NCBI RefSeq assembly: GCF_024172185.1
Contig: NZ_JAMZEC010000001.1
Location: forward strand, 4,980,001-5,044,000
Source of the DNA: Nonomuraea roseoviolacea subsp. carminata
Lineage (GTDB): Bacteria; Actinomycetota; Actinomycetes; Streptosporangiales; Streptosporangiaceae
DNA length: 64,000 nucleotides
Reading direction: 5' to 3'
The position numbers and the translations under genes were made by a program. The notes under the pieces were generated by a model, which saw only the letters and a program-made list of their open reading frames with translations, was not told where the DNA came from and did not search any database. Each line of letters opens with the position of its first letter. The first letter of the stretch is position 1. Positions 17,488 through 26,177 of the stretch are shown here, piece after piece.

Positions 17488-17793
17488 GTGAACCCGTACG
17501 CCGAGCGCGTCCTGCAGGTGGTGGAGCTCATCCCGCCGGGCCGGGTCATGTCGTACGGCGACGTCGCCGAGTACCTCGGCGAGGGCGGCCCCCGTCAGGT
17601 CGGCGCCGTGATGTCCACGTGGGGCGGCGGCGTGCCGTGGTGGCGCGTCGTCCACGCCGACGGCACCGCCGCCTCGCCCGGGCACATTCAGGAGTGCCTG
17701 GCGAACTGGCGCGCCGAGGGCACCCCCATGCGCGGCGAGAAGGCCGACATGCGGGCCGCCCGCTGGGACGGGCGTTCAGTGGATTCTCAGTAA
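17488..17793 (+). CDS. Alkyltransferase-like (ATL) DNA-lesion recognition protein
   Basis: A 101-residue C-terminal-type MGMT domain: PYAERVLQVVELIPPGRVMS, helix-turn-helix PRQVGAVMS, and VPWWRVVHADG where true alkyltransferases have the reactive PCHRV. The acceptor Cys is replaced by Trp, so it cannot dealkylate DNA. ATL proteins of this type bind O6-alkylguanine and hand it to nucleotide excision repair. Rv3204 occupies the same neighbourhood in M. tuberculosis, ahead of adnA. GTG start at 17488. It is co-directional with the preceding hypothetical gene. Confidence 0.88.
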   Translation: MNPYAERVLQVVELIPPGRVMSYGDVAEYLGEGGPRQVGAVMSTWGGGVPWWRVVHADGTAASPGHIQECLANWRAEGTPMRGEKADMRAARWDGRSVDSQ

Positions 17794-17896
17794 AACGTTT
17801 GAGCTGCGGAATTCGCCACGACGGTGCTGCGCGGTATGAGACTCCCCTTAGCATGGGCAAAACAGGTGATGGCGGTCCGAAAGGCGGTGCCCCCCG

Positions 17897-20749
17897 ATGG
17901 CCACCGGCGTCCCAGCCCAGAGCCCGGGCGGCGATCCGGCCGCCGACCGTCTGAAGGTCGTCCAAGATCTCTGTGATCGCGGCGAACCCCTGGACGCGAT
18001 CATGCGGGCGGCCGGTCCTGGCGGTCAGGACGCGGCGTTCGACGCGGAGGTGCTCAGCGGTCCGCTGGGCGCGCGCATGGACGTCGCGGTCAAACGCGGC
18101 CCCGCGCGCCGGCGCGAGCTCGTCGCCCTGCTGCGCCCGTACCTCGCGAACGTGGACCAGCGCGTCAAGCGCGACCTGCCCGTCGCGCGCCGGCTCATCT
18201 GCCACCTCATCGAGCACCGCCCCGACGCGGAGCTGATCGACGGCGAGACGCTGACGAAGGCGGTCGCCGCCGCGGCCGAGCCGTCCAAGCGCATCCGCAA
18301 GGGCCTGAGCTGGTACGCCGACCTGCCGTTCCAGGACGAGCTGCCGTCGGAGCTGTACCGGCTGCGCCGCTCCGACCTGGTGCCCGTCACGCACATCGAC
18401 GACATCCAGTGGGTGGACGGCAAGCTGCGCATCACCGGCTTCGCCTACCTGGCCGGACTGTCGGTGCGCAGCCGCCGCGCCAACTGGGCGACCGTCGTGC
18501 TGCGCGGCCCGCGCTGGCTGCCGCCCGTGCGCCTGCGCACCCGGCGGACGTTCGAGCCGGAGGCCACCCACGGCGCCCGCGAGCCGGGCTGCAACTACGA
18601 CTGGTCGGGCTTCTCGGCCGAGCTGAGCCCGTGGGCGCTGCGCTGGCGCGGCGCGGTGCGCGGCGCCGTCCACGCCGCCCGCCGCCGGATGCGGCACCGG
18701 CCGGCCGTGGCCGACGCCACGACGTGGCGGGCCGAGATCGTGTTCTGGAGCCGCGGCGCCCGGGCCACCGGCCTGCTGCGCGGCTCGTCGGTGGGCCGCC
18801 CCGAGCGGCCGGCCGGGCTCAGGCTGCGTCCCGGCTGGTGGGTCCGTCCCGTCTGGACGTCCGACCGGGCCCTGCAGGTGGTGCTCCAGCCCAACCGGGC
18901 CGAGCTGACCGGCGTCACCGTCGAGGGTGACCGCCTGGAGCTGCGGATCTTCCTGCCCGGCCGCAGCGTGACCAAGGGCCACGCCCGGCTCGGCGGCCAC
19001 CGCGTGGCGGCCGACTTCACGCCCCAGCAGGGCGGCACCGAGGTCGTGGTCGTCCAGGCCGTCTCCGCGCTCCTGCACGAGAAGGACGGGCGGCGGCTCT
19101 GGGTCGAGCCGAAGGGCGACCCCGCTGCCTCGGTCATGCTGGGCGAATCGGGCGAGACCCGGGCCACCGTGGGCGACCGCGAGATCACCGTGCTCGGCGA
19201 CCGGCGCGACCGCGTCATCGTCTCGGCCCACCGCATCCGCCCGGTGATCTCGTCGGCGGTGTGGGAGGGCTCCGCGCTGGTGCTGCGCGGGCGCTACCCC
19301 GACGCCCCGGGCCAGCGGGTCCTCACGTTGCGCCACCGCTCCGGCCTCTGCTACGGCATCCCGATGGAGCGCGACGGCGAGGAGTTCACCGTCCGGGTCA
19401 CGCCCGCGGCCCTGGACCGCTTCGGCGAGAGCGTGCCGCTGTCCTCCGGCACCTGGAACATGTCGATCCGCCATCCCTCGGGGGAGATCGTCCCGCTGCG
19501 CATGGACCACGCCGCCCTGCCGGGGCTGGACGAGGAGCCGCGCGAGCTGGGCGGGCACGCGTTCCGGATGGTCTCCACCCGCTTCGACGTGCCGGTGATC
19601 ACCGTCGAGGAGGTGCTGCCCGCCGACGAGAAGGGCGTGGCCGGCACCCACGTGCTGCGGCGGGTCTTCTACCCGGCCCAGCGCGCCGAGCCGCTCAACG
19701 ACGCGACCGTGTACGTCGTCAACGACGGCCGCCTCTACTCCGACAGCGTCCGGGCCGTGTACGAGGAGCGGGTGCGGCGCGGTGACGACCGCGAGCACAT
19801 CTGGATCGTCAAGGACGGCGCGTTCACGCCGCCGCCCGGCACCACGGCCGTGCGCGCGGGCAGCCGCGAGCACCACGCCGCGCTGGCCAGGTCCCGCCAC
19901 ATCGTGACCAACTCGTTCCTGCCCGTCTGGTTCCGCGCCCGCGAGGACCAGGTGGTGCTGCAGACCTGGAACGGCACCCCGGCCAAGCACATCGGCAACG
20001 ACCAGCCGCACATGAACCGCGACCCGCGCCCGCCGATCTGGCACCGGCAGGCCGCCGAGGTGCGCGGCTGGGACGTGCTGCTGTCGCAGTCGCCGTGGGC
20101 CACGACGCTGCTGCGCAAGGCGTTCGGCTACCAGGGCGAGATCCTGGAGAGCGGGCTGCCGCGCAACGACGTGCTCACCTCGCCCGACCGCGAGCGGCTG
20201 GCCGCCGAGGTGCGCGCGCGGCTGGGGCTGGCCGAGGGCAAGCGGGTGGTGCTGTACGCGCCGACGTACCGCGACTACGACCGCAAGAACGCGATGGTGA
20301 AGCTCGACCTGGCCAAGGCGCGGGTGGAGCTGGGGGCCGACCACGAGCTGCTGGTCCGCGCCCACCCGATGCAGGCCATGCCCGCCGTCCCCGACATCGC
20401 CCACGACGTCACGACTTATCCCGATATGGCGGATTTGCTGCTGGTGGCGGACGTGCTGGTGACGGACTACTCGTCGGTCATGTTCGACTTCGCGGCCACG
20501 GGCCGCCCCATGGTCTTCTACGCGTACGACCTGCCGAAGTACTCCGCCAAGCGGGGGCTGTACGTGGACCTGCCCGAGATCGCCCCCGGCCCGGTGCTGT
20601 CCACCTCGGCCGAGGTCATCGAGGCGCTCCGCTCGATCGACCAGGTGGCCGCCGCCCACTGCGACCGCTACGACGCCTTCCGGGCCACCTACGCCCCGAA
20701 GGACGACGGCAAGGCCACGGCCCGCGTGGTGGACCACCTGTTCTCGTAG
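17897..20749 (+). CDS. CDP-glycerol glycerophosphotransferase-like protein (TagF/TagB type)
   Basis: 950 residues. The C-terminal 370 form a GT-B glycerophosphotransferase domain: VLQTWNGTPAKHIGND near 690, SPWATTLLRKAFGY, LYAPTYRDY near 785, RAHPM, VTDYSSVMFDFA near 860, and YSAKRGLYVDL. This family polymerises poly(glycerol phosphate) from CDP-glycerol in teichoic-acid synthesis at the inner membrane face. The N-terminal 550 residues hold a helical segment and several beta-sandwich-like stretches with no motif I can name; such extensions are common in actinobacterial members. It is monocistronic, with its own upstream gap and a terminator. The acceptor polymer is unknown. Confidence 0.87.
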   Translation: MATGVPAQSPGGDPAADRLKVVQDLCDRGEPLDAIMRAAGPGGQDAAFDAEVLSGPLGARMDVAVKRGPARRRELVALLRPYLANVDQRVKRDLPVARRLICHLIEHRPDAELIDGETLTKAVAAAAEPSKRIRKGLSWYADLPFQDELPSELYRLRRSDLVPVTHIDDIQWVDGKLRITGFAYLAGLSVRSRRANWATVVLRGPRWLPPVRLRTRRTFEPEATHGAREPGCNYDWSGFSAELSPWALRWRGAVRGAVHAARRRMRHRPAVADATTWRAEIVFWSRGARATGLLRGSSVGRPERPAGLRLRPGWWVRPVWTSDRALQVVLQPNRAELTGVTVEGDRLELRIFLPGRSVTKGHARLGGHRVAADFTPQQGGTEVVVVQAVSALLHEKDGRRLWVEPKGDPAASVMLGESGETRATVGDREITVLGDRRDRVIVSAHRIRPVISSAVWEGSALVLRGRYPDAPGQRVLTLRHRSGLCYGIPMERDGEEFTVRVTPAALDRFGESVPLSSGTWNMSIRHPSGEIVPLRMDHAALPGLDEEPRELGGHAFRMVSTRFDVPVITVEEVLPADEKGVAGTHVLRRVFYPAQRAEPLNDATVYVVNDGRLYSDSVRAVYEERVRRGDDREHIWIVKDGAFTPPPGTTAVRAGSREHHAALARSRHIVTNSFLPVWFRAREDQVVLQTWNGTPAKHIGNDQPHMNRDPRPPIWHRQAAEVRGWDVLLSQSPWATTLLRKAFGYQGEILESGLPRNDVLTSPDRERLAAEVRARLGLAEGKRVVLYAPTYRDYDRKNAMVKLDLAKARVELGADHELLVRAHPMQAMPAVPDIAHDVTTYPDMADLLLVADVLVTDYSSVMFDFAATGRPMVFYAYDLPKYSAKRGLYVDLPEIAPGPVLSTSAEVIEALRSIDQVAAAHCDRYDAFRATYAPKDDGKATARVVDHLFS

Positions 20750-20761
20750 GCGAGCTGTCGC

Positions 20762-20794
20762 AAGGGCCCCGGCGTCATCCGCTCCGGGGCCCTT
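20762..20794 (+). terminator. Terminator after the glycerophosphotransferase gene
   Basis: A perfect 11-bp stem AAGGGCCCCGG/CCGGGGCCCTT (20762-20772 with 20784-20794) followed by TCG, 13 bp after the stop codon. Confidence 0.85.
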
Positions 20795-20795
20795 T

Positions 20796-21155
20796 CGCAT
20801 GGGGCTCACAGAGCCAAAGGCCTTCGCGTACGGCGCTTCGCGCCATGGGCTCAGCCGTTCTTCCAGCCGGGTCCAGCCCCGGCCTCTGGAGGCCCTCGCT
20901 CCGCGAGGCCGCCTTCTTGAGGGCGGGCTCCGCCCGCCGGCTTCGCCCCAGGTGAGGCGTCGGAAGCGCCGAAGCGCGGAACCCGCAGGCACACGGCATG
21001 GGCACAGCCCGCGGCGTAGCGCAGTGAGAATCCGGGACGAAGAGTCCGTGAGTGCTTCCGGAGGCTCGCGTATGTCTTCGATCAGCGAAGTGGTGGCGTA
21101 CTCGACCCGCGGCCACACCCACCACGCCGTGCAGTCCCGGGCCCGCTGGATACGA
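20796..21155. repeat. Gene-free stretch with a run of REP-like hairpins
   Basis: 360 bp with no credible gene. It holds successive perfect hairpins with tiny loops: GGCGC-TTC-GCGCC (20832-20844), GGCCTC-TG-GAGGCC (20881-20894), CCTCGC-TCC-GCGAGG (20894-20908) and GGCGGGC-TCC-GCCCGCC (20922-20938). The repeated TTC/TCC triloops and close packing look like a REP/BIME-type palindromic cluster rather than terminators. Confidence 0.55.
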
Positions 21156-21743
21156 TCATCCTTCCCTGACGGGCCCCACGAGCATCGGGCGGTCGAGCAT
21201 GTCGGGTGTGAACGACACCCCGGTGACCTTTGCCGCCAGGGCGAAGCCCCTCGGCACGGCGTTGTCGCAGTTGTCATCCCACGCCGCGCGCCACGCGGTC
21301 TCGTCCTCCGGCTCGCCCAGCCCCATGCCCAGCTCGCGCATGAAGCCGTTGAGCTGGTCAGGCGCGGCGCCGTGCCGCCGGTAGGGGTGCCGCAGCGGGT
21401 ACCGCATGACGACCGTGCCGTCGATCGCGTACACGAAGCTGTGCTCGGCGGCGTAGTCGTGCCGGGTGACCGCCAGCATCTCGCAGCCCCGCGACAGCCC
21501 GGTCGCCACCTCATGGAGCGTGGCCGTCCAGCCGTAGGGCTCGATGGCCACGCACCACTCGCCGGTCTGGAAGACGCCCACGTGGCCGCCGCCATCACCG
21601 CCTGCCGTCTCGCTGACGAACTCCTGGACCTCGGCGGCGAGCCCGCCGAAGTCCAACTCCACGCCCGAGTGCTCACCGCGGCCGAAGCGGCGCACCACCT
21701 CCGCGGGGTCGAGCCCACGGAGGAAAGCCACAGTGAAGATCAC
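21156..21743 (-). CDS. DUF6461 family protein, probably with a frameshifted 5' end
   Basis: 195 residues from GTG 21743: IFTVAFLRGLDPAEVVRRFG, GEWCVAIEPYGWTATL, TRHDYAAEHSFVYAIDG, ending MLDRPMLVGPVREG. This fits the DUF6461 family, which is widespread and uncharacterised in actinomycetes. Members usually begin earlier, with a WL-containing segment. Here such a segment (MTTDPLAPFRWLDVTEDEGG) starts at ATG 21816 but lies in another frame; the two frames could be joined by one indel near 21745-21780. The gene is therefore either N-terminally short or frameshifted. No function is known. Confidence 0.6.
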   Translation of the reverse strand: MIFTVAFLRGLDPAEVVRRFGRGEHSGVELDFGGLAAEVQEFVSETAGGDGGGHVGVFQTGEWCVAIEPYGWTATLHEVATGLSRGCEMLAVTRHDYAAEHSFVYAIDGTVVMRYPLRHPYRRHGAAPDQLNGFMRELGMGLGEPEDETAWRAAWDDNCDNAVPRGFALAAKVTGVSFTPDMLDRPMLVGPVREG

Positions 21744-21887
21744 ATCCAGTGGGCCGCCCGCCCTCGTCCTCGGTCACATCGAGCCACCGGAACGGGGCCA
21801 AGGGGTCGGTCGTCATGCGGGACATGGTGGCAGGCCGTACCGACACTCAGCCGAGACCTGCTACCAGGGTGAAGGCCGGATGAGCGA

Positions 21888-22274
21888 TCAGCTCACCCCC
21901 AGGCGGGGAAGCCGGGACATGAAGCTCATGGCCCGGCGAAGGAGCGGCACGGTGACGGACCCGGCGCCCACCAGGGCGATCTGCAGGGTCTCGACCACCT
22001 GATCACGGCTGACCCCCTCCTCGTCGCAGCGTTCCAGGTGGTAGTAGACGCATTCCTCGCAGTCCTTCATCACGGACACGACGAGGCCGAGCAGTTCCTT
22101 CGTGGCGACGGGCAGGGCGCCCGCCTGGTAGGCGGCGCCGTCCAGGGCGAAGAACGACTCGAACAACTCACCACTGCCGCGTAGCCGCTTGTTTCCCTCC
22201 GCGCGGGCGAGGCGGAAGGCCGCCGGCGAGAAGGTGGCCGCGTGGTCAGGGTGAGGACGCGTTGACTCAGACAT
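21888..22274 (-). CDS. Carboxymuconolactone decarboxylase/AhpD-like protein
   Basis: A 128-residue all-helical protein with the AhpD-type redox motif DCEECVYYHLERC near residues 70-82 (CxxC followed by His). It contains ALPVATKELLGLVVSVMKD before it and QVVETLQIALVGAGSVTVPL after it, the typical CMD fold. Such proteins act as alkylhydroperoxidase reductants or gamma-carboxymuconolactone decarboxylases; the CxxC favours the peroxidase-related group. The ATG at 22274 begins MSESTRPHPDHAATF. It stands alone, between the DUF6461 gene and the TnpB element. Physiological substrate unknown. Confidence 0.82.
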   Translation of the reverse strand: MSESTRPHPDHAATFSPAAFRLARAEGNKRLRGSGELFESFFALDGAAYQAGALPVATKELLGLVVSVMKDCEECVYYHLERCDEEGVSRDQVVETLQIALVGAGSVTVPLLRRAMSFMSRLPRLGVS

Positions 22275-22427
22275 GCGGCCACTCTGGGGGAGTGGGCTGC
22301 CAGAAGGCCAACAAAGATTCCTGACCCCCGCATCAGGAGCGCTTATCGAGCTTCGAGGCAGGCCCGACCGGTCAGGCCCCGGATCGCCCGCCGGCGGACG
22401 GGAAGAAGATCCCGCTGCATGTACTCC

Positions 22428-22560
22428 GTGACTCCTCCGCTCCCGGAAGGGAGCGGCTTCTCGCTAAGCCGCTCGCGCAGCCTCACGAAGGGCAAGCCCT
22501 GCCCTGAGAATGTTCTTGGCCGCGTTGACGTCGGCGTGCGCGGCATGCCCGCACGCCACG
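22428..22560 (-). ncRNA. Candidate omega (reRNA) and right end of the TnpB element
   Basis: Downstream of tnpB on its coding strand comes a perfect hairpin CCGCTCCC-TTCC-GGGAGCGG (22437-22456), then AGGAGTCAC (22436-22428). TnpB elements of the IS605/IS607 groups encode their guide RNA across the 3' end of tnpB and this right-end structure. The guide is then the adjacent genomic sequence (starting about 22427 and running down). The 5' boundary given is approximate. Confidence 0.5.
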
Positions 22561-23645
22561 CACTGGAACCCGGCCTGGGTGAGACGGTTGTCCTTCGCGC
22601 AGTGCCCACACCGCGAGCAGGTGCGGGAGGTGTTGCGGGGCTCGACTGCGATCAGCTCGCGACCGGCGCTTTCAGCCTTGTCTGCGAGGATCGTCAGGAA
22701 CACCCCCCAACCCGCGTCCAGAATGCTGCGGTTCAGCCCGGCTTTCTGAGCGACATTGCGGCCAGGCTGCTCGATCGTGCCGGACGCCGAGCGGGTCATG
22801 CCGGTGATCCGCAGGTCCTCGTGCACGATCACGTCGTAGGCGCGCACCAGCGCCAGCGCGGCCTTGTGCGCGCCGTCCAGGCGTCGCCGCCGCACCATGG
22901 CATGCAGCGCGGCCACCCGCGCCACAGCCTTACGACGCCGCATGGACCCCCGCTGCTTTCGGGCCAGATCGCGTTGAGCCGCCGCCAACCGGTCGGCACA
23001 CGCGGCCAGGTGACGCTGATTGTCGAAGCGCTCGCCGTCGCTGCTGGTGGCCAGCGACGCCACCCCCAGGTCGATCCCCGCCACAACACCCGTCGCGGGC
23101 AACGGCTCGGCGGGCACCTCATCGCACGACAGCACGACGAACCAGCGGGCGTCTTCCCGCTTCACGCTGATCGTCTTGACCGTGCCGGACACGCGGCGGT
23201 GCCGATGGACCCGCACATGCCCGATGCCGAGCAGGTAGACGCGCGTTACCCGATCACTCGGCTGGGAGTCCCAGCTCGCGCCGTTCTTGACGGCAGGCCA
23301 CTGCACGGTGTCGAACCGGCCCCGGCCCTTGAAACGCGGGTACCCGGCTTTCCGCCCGGCCTTGACTCTGCGGAAGAACGCGGCGAATGCCTTGTCCAGA
23401 CGGCGGAGGGTCTGCTGCTGGGAGCCTGCCGACCAGCGGCCCTGCCCGCCGGGGTCGGCCTTGCGGATCTCTTTCAGCTCCGCCGACTGCTCGCCGTAGC
23501 CGATCGTGACACCGGCCTTGCCGTAGGCGGTGCGGCGGTGCTCCAGCGCGGCGTTGTACAGCTGCCGGTGGTCTTCCAGGCACTGGGTGAGCGCGGCGGC
23601 CTGCTTGCTGGTGGGGCGCAGCAGGAACGTGAACGACCTGCGCAC
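22464..23645 (-). mobile_element. tnpB: TnpB, RNA-guided nuclease of an IS605/IS607-type element
   Basis: 393 residues from GTG 23645, just after GGGAGG. An N-terminal helix-turn-helix-like segment (RRSFTFLLRPTSKQAAALTQ) is followed by OrfB_IS605 features: RFKGRGRFDTVQWP, RuvC Asp in AGIDLGVASLA, Glu in IVHEDLRI, zinc finger CSRCGH...CVACGH, and the last Asp in HADVNAAKNILRAG. All catalytic residues are intact. TnpB cleaves DNA with a guide RNA and favours retention of the element. No transposase gene tnpA/serine resolvase is adjacent, so the copy is non-autonomous or domesticated. The left end is not identifiable by eye. Confidence 0.92.
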
Positions 23646-23779
23646 ACCCACCTCCCACGTTCGGTAACGAGACGACCACGTTATCGGCCGGCACCCGCCC
23701 GGCACCGGCAAAATCGAAAGGACATCCGTGATGCGCAGATCAGGCAGGTCAGGGCACACTCGGGCCTTGGCGACCCTCC

Positions 23780-24365
23780 CACTCTCGAGGGGCCGATGGC
23801 CGCCATGAACACCGGATCGCTCCAGCGCCGCTCCAGTTCCTCTCCGCCGTCACGTCCTCGATGCGTGTCTGGATCCCACCACAGGTTGCCCCGAACGGGT
23901 TGCGTACCCGCCCCACCGGGTCATCGAAGGCCAGGTGCGTGACCTTGGAGAACGACGTGCCCTGGCGGCGACCAGTCCGGCCGGCGCGCGCAGGGTGACG
24001 ACCGCGCGGTAGACGGGGAGCAGGCTGTGCAGCCGGGCGACGACGAAGGAGGCCACGTCCTCGCCGGGCAGCGGCCTCGGCGCGAACCGCGCACGGGTCA
24101 CGGTGCGCAGGCCGACGGCGATGGCCACGGCCTCCTCGTCGTCGAGCAGCAGCGGCGGCATGGCCGAGCCCGCCACCAGCCGGTAACCGCCCGTGCCGCC
24201 CATCCCGGCCTCGACCGGATACCCCAGGTCGCGCAGCCGTTCGACGTCCCGGCGGATCGTCCGGGTGGTGACCCCGAGCCGCTCGGCCAGCTCGCTGCCG
24301 GGGCGTTCGCGAGGGCTCTGCAGCAGGGACAGGAGCGTGAGCAGGCGGGCGGAGGTGCCGGACAT
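23780..24365 (-). pseudogene. Deleted WYL-type regulator fused to a VOC/glyoxalase remnant
   Basis: From ATG 24365 the frame gives the helix-turn-helix of a YafY/WYL regulator (LLTLLSLLQSPRERPGSELA, TTRTIRRDVERLRDLGYPV, GGYRLVAGSAMPPLLLDDEE). It then jumps at about residue 92 (LRTVT/RARFAPRPLPGEDV) straight into a sequence typical of the C-terminal part of these proteins. Roughly 120 central residues, including the WYL core, are missing. Beyond it, another frame reads HLAFDDPVGRVRNPFG and IQTRIEDVTAE, then after a one-base shift EELERRWSDPVFMAAI, the end of a PhnB-like VOC protein. Both genes are dead remnants, next to the TnpB insertion. Confidence 0.65.
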
Positions 24366-24460
24366 GTCCCACAGGATGCCGTGGAACGCGTACTTCTCTC
24401 ACCTTCTCGGCACTAAGATCTTTCCTGTCGGATCGCCGTGAAAGGCACGAAGGGAACGCC

Positions 24461-25264
24461 GTGGCCGAGACGCCCAACCAGTGGACCAGCGCCATCGACA
24501 CGACGCGCCCCAGCATCGCCCGCGCCTATGACGTGGTGCTCAACGGCAAGGACAACTTCGAGGTCGACCGCGCGTTCGTCGCGGAGATCGTGAAGGTGGT
24601 CCCGGAGATCTACGACGTGGCCACGTACAACCGGCAGATCCTGGGCCGCGGCGTGCGCTTCCTCGTCGACCAGGGCGTCACGCAGTTCATCGACCTCGGG
24701 TCGGGGCTGCCGACCGTCGAGAACACCCACCACGTCGCCCAGCGCGCGAACCCCGAGTCGCGCGTCGTCTACGTCGACAACGACCCCATGGTGCTGGCCC
24801 ACGGCAGGGCGCTGCTCGCGGAGAACGACCGCACCGCCGTCGTCACCTCCGACCTGCGCGATCCCAAGAGCATCCTCGCCGACAAGGACGTCAGGCGGCT
24901 CATCGACCTCGACCGGCCGGTCGGGGTGATGCTGGTCGGCATCCTGCACCACCTGCACGACGACGAGGACCCCCGGGGCATCGTCGAGGCGTACATGGAC
25001 GCGGTCCCGTCCGGCAGCTACCTGTTCATCACCCACTTCTGCGCCTCCAGCGACGACTCCCGGGAGGCGGAGAAGAAGTTCCTCGCCCTGCTCGGCACGG
25101 GCCGGTTCCGCACCGTGGCGGAGATCACCGGCTTCTTCGACGGGTTCGAGCTGCTGGAGCCGGGGGTCGTGCCGCTGCCGCTGTGGCGTCCCGACGGTCC
25201 GGTCCCGTCGGAGCTGACGGTCGGCCAGCGCCTCATGTACGGCGGCATCGCCTACAAGCGCTGA
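24461..25264 (+). CDS. SAM-dependent methyltransferase, DUF574 family
   Basis: 267 residues: IDTTRPSIARAYDVVLNGKD at the N-terminus, SAM-binding motif FIDLGSGLPTVENTH near 80, VVYVDNDPMVLAHG near 105, LVGILHHLHDDEDP near 165, and C-terminal PDGPVPSELTVGQRLMYGGI. This is the actinobacteria-specific S-adenosyl methyltransferase (DUF574) family, present in many copies per genome and sometimes tied to secondary metabolism; targets are generally unknown. Start GTG 24461 after AAGGGAAC. It is divergent to the WYL remnant and stands alone. Confidence 0.9.
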   Translation: MAETPNQWTSAIDTTRPSIARAYDVVLNGKDNFEVDRAFVAEIVKVVPEIYDVATYNRQILGRGVRFLVDQGVTQFIDLGSGLPTVENTHHVAQRANPESRVVYVDNDPMVLAHGRALLAENDRTAVVTSDLRDPKSILADKDVRRLIDLDRPVGVMLVGILHHLHDDEDPRGIVEAYMDAVPSGSYLFITHFCASSDDSREAEKKFLALLGTGRFRTVAEITGFFDGFELLEPGVVPLPLWRPDGPVPSELTVGQRLMYGGIAYKR

Positions 25265-25401
25265 CCCGCCCCCACTCGCCTGCGCCCTCCTGAGGGGTGC
25301 ATGGGGAGGTAGGGAAACCGTCAAAAGGGCCGTATCGGGTATGAATCGCCTGGGGGCGGGATAGGGACACGGAGAGGATTCCTCAGTACAGAGGGGAAGT
25401 C

Positions 25402-26025
25402 ATGACCGTGGCCCAGACCCGCTCGACAACCACCGCCGGGACGGAGGCCGGCTCCGCCAGGCGGTTCACGTTGGACCTGCCGATGATGACCATCGAGGTC
25501 CGTCCTCCACGGGTGCGCATGCCGCGGATTCCCCTGCCGCACGTTCCCGTCCCCAGGATCAGCCGCCAGGAGATGGGGCACGCCGCGGACGTCGCGCGGG
25601 CGATGCTGCCCCCGCCCGAGCGCGTCGCCTACTACGGAGCCCTCGGGGCGCTCGCGGTCATGGGCGTCATCGAGTGGCCCGTCGCGGCGGCCATCGGCGC
25701 CGGGGCGATCATCGCGCAGCGGGCCCGTTCGGGGGAGACCCCCATGGTGAGCGGCGGGCAGGGAGCGGGCGCGACGGCGCGGACGGCGCCGCGTGCGTCC
25801 ACGGCGGGCCGCGGTGGCGGCGCGGGCGGCCGGGTGTCCGCCGCCGCCCGTAAGAGCGCCATGAAGGCCGAGGAGGCGCCCAAGAGCGGGACGTCCAGGA
25901 GGGGAGCAGCCGCCCAGAGCGCCGCGTCCACGCAGGCGTCCGCCACGAAGGCGTCGTCGGCGCGGGCGGCCGCCGCGCGGGCCGCCTCCGCGAGGGCGTC
26001 GTCCACGCCGGAGCCACCCGGATGA
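25402..26025 (+). CDS. Ala/Ser-rich membrane protein preceding the P-type ATPase
   Basis: 207 residues. An N-terminal part rich in Pro/Arg (RPPRVRMPRIPLPHVPVPRI) precedes a hydrophobic hairpin (YYGALGALAVMGVIEWPVAAAIGAGAIIA, residues 77-105), then a long Ala/Ser/Lys/Arg-rich low-complexity tail resembling histone-like tails. Start ATG 25402 after GAGGGGAAG. It lies 152 bp before the giant P-type ATPase on the same strand; mycobacterial CtpH-type pumps also have a small membrane-protein neighbour, so a partner role is plausible. No domain is recognised. Confidence 0.7.
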   Translation: MTVAQTRSTTTAGTEAGSARRFTLDLPMMTIEVRPPRVRMPRIPLPHVPVPRISRQEMGHAADVARAMLPPPERVAYYGALGALAVMGVIEWPVAAAIGAGAIIAQRARSGETPMVSGGQGAGATARTAPRASTAGRGGGAGGRVSAAARKSAMKAEEAPKSGTSRRGAAAQSAASTQASATKASSARAAAARAASARASSTPEPPG

Positions 26026-26177
26026 GCACCTAGCCGCGCGCAGACGAGACCCACGGCCGTTCGCCCCCCGCGAGCGGCCGCCGCGCATCGACCGATCCGC
26101 AGCCCGACACGTCCACCAGCGCCACCTGTCCACCTCCCCCGGCAGGACACACCCGTTCGAAGGGAGGGGGAGACCGC

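Noticed and set aside
20799..21872. A 357-codon plus-strand frame after the glycerophosphotransferase
   Set aside because: It reads through REP-like hairpins and antisense to the DUF6461 gene, with no domain and atypical composition.
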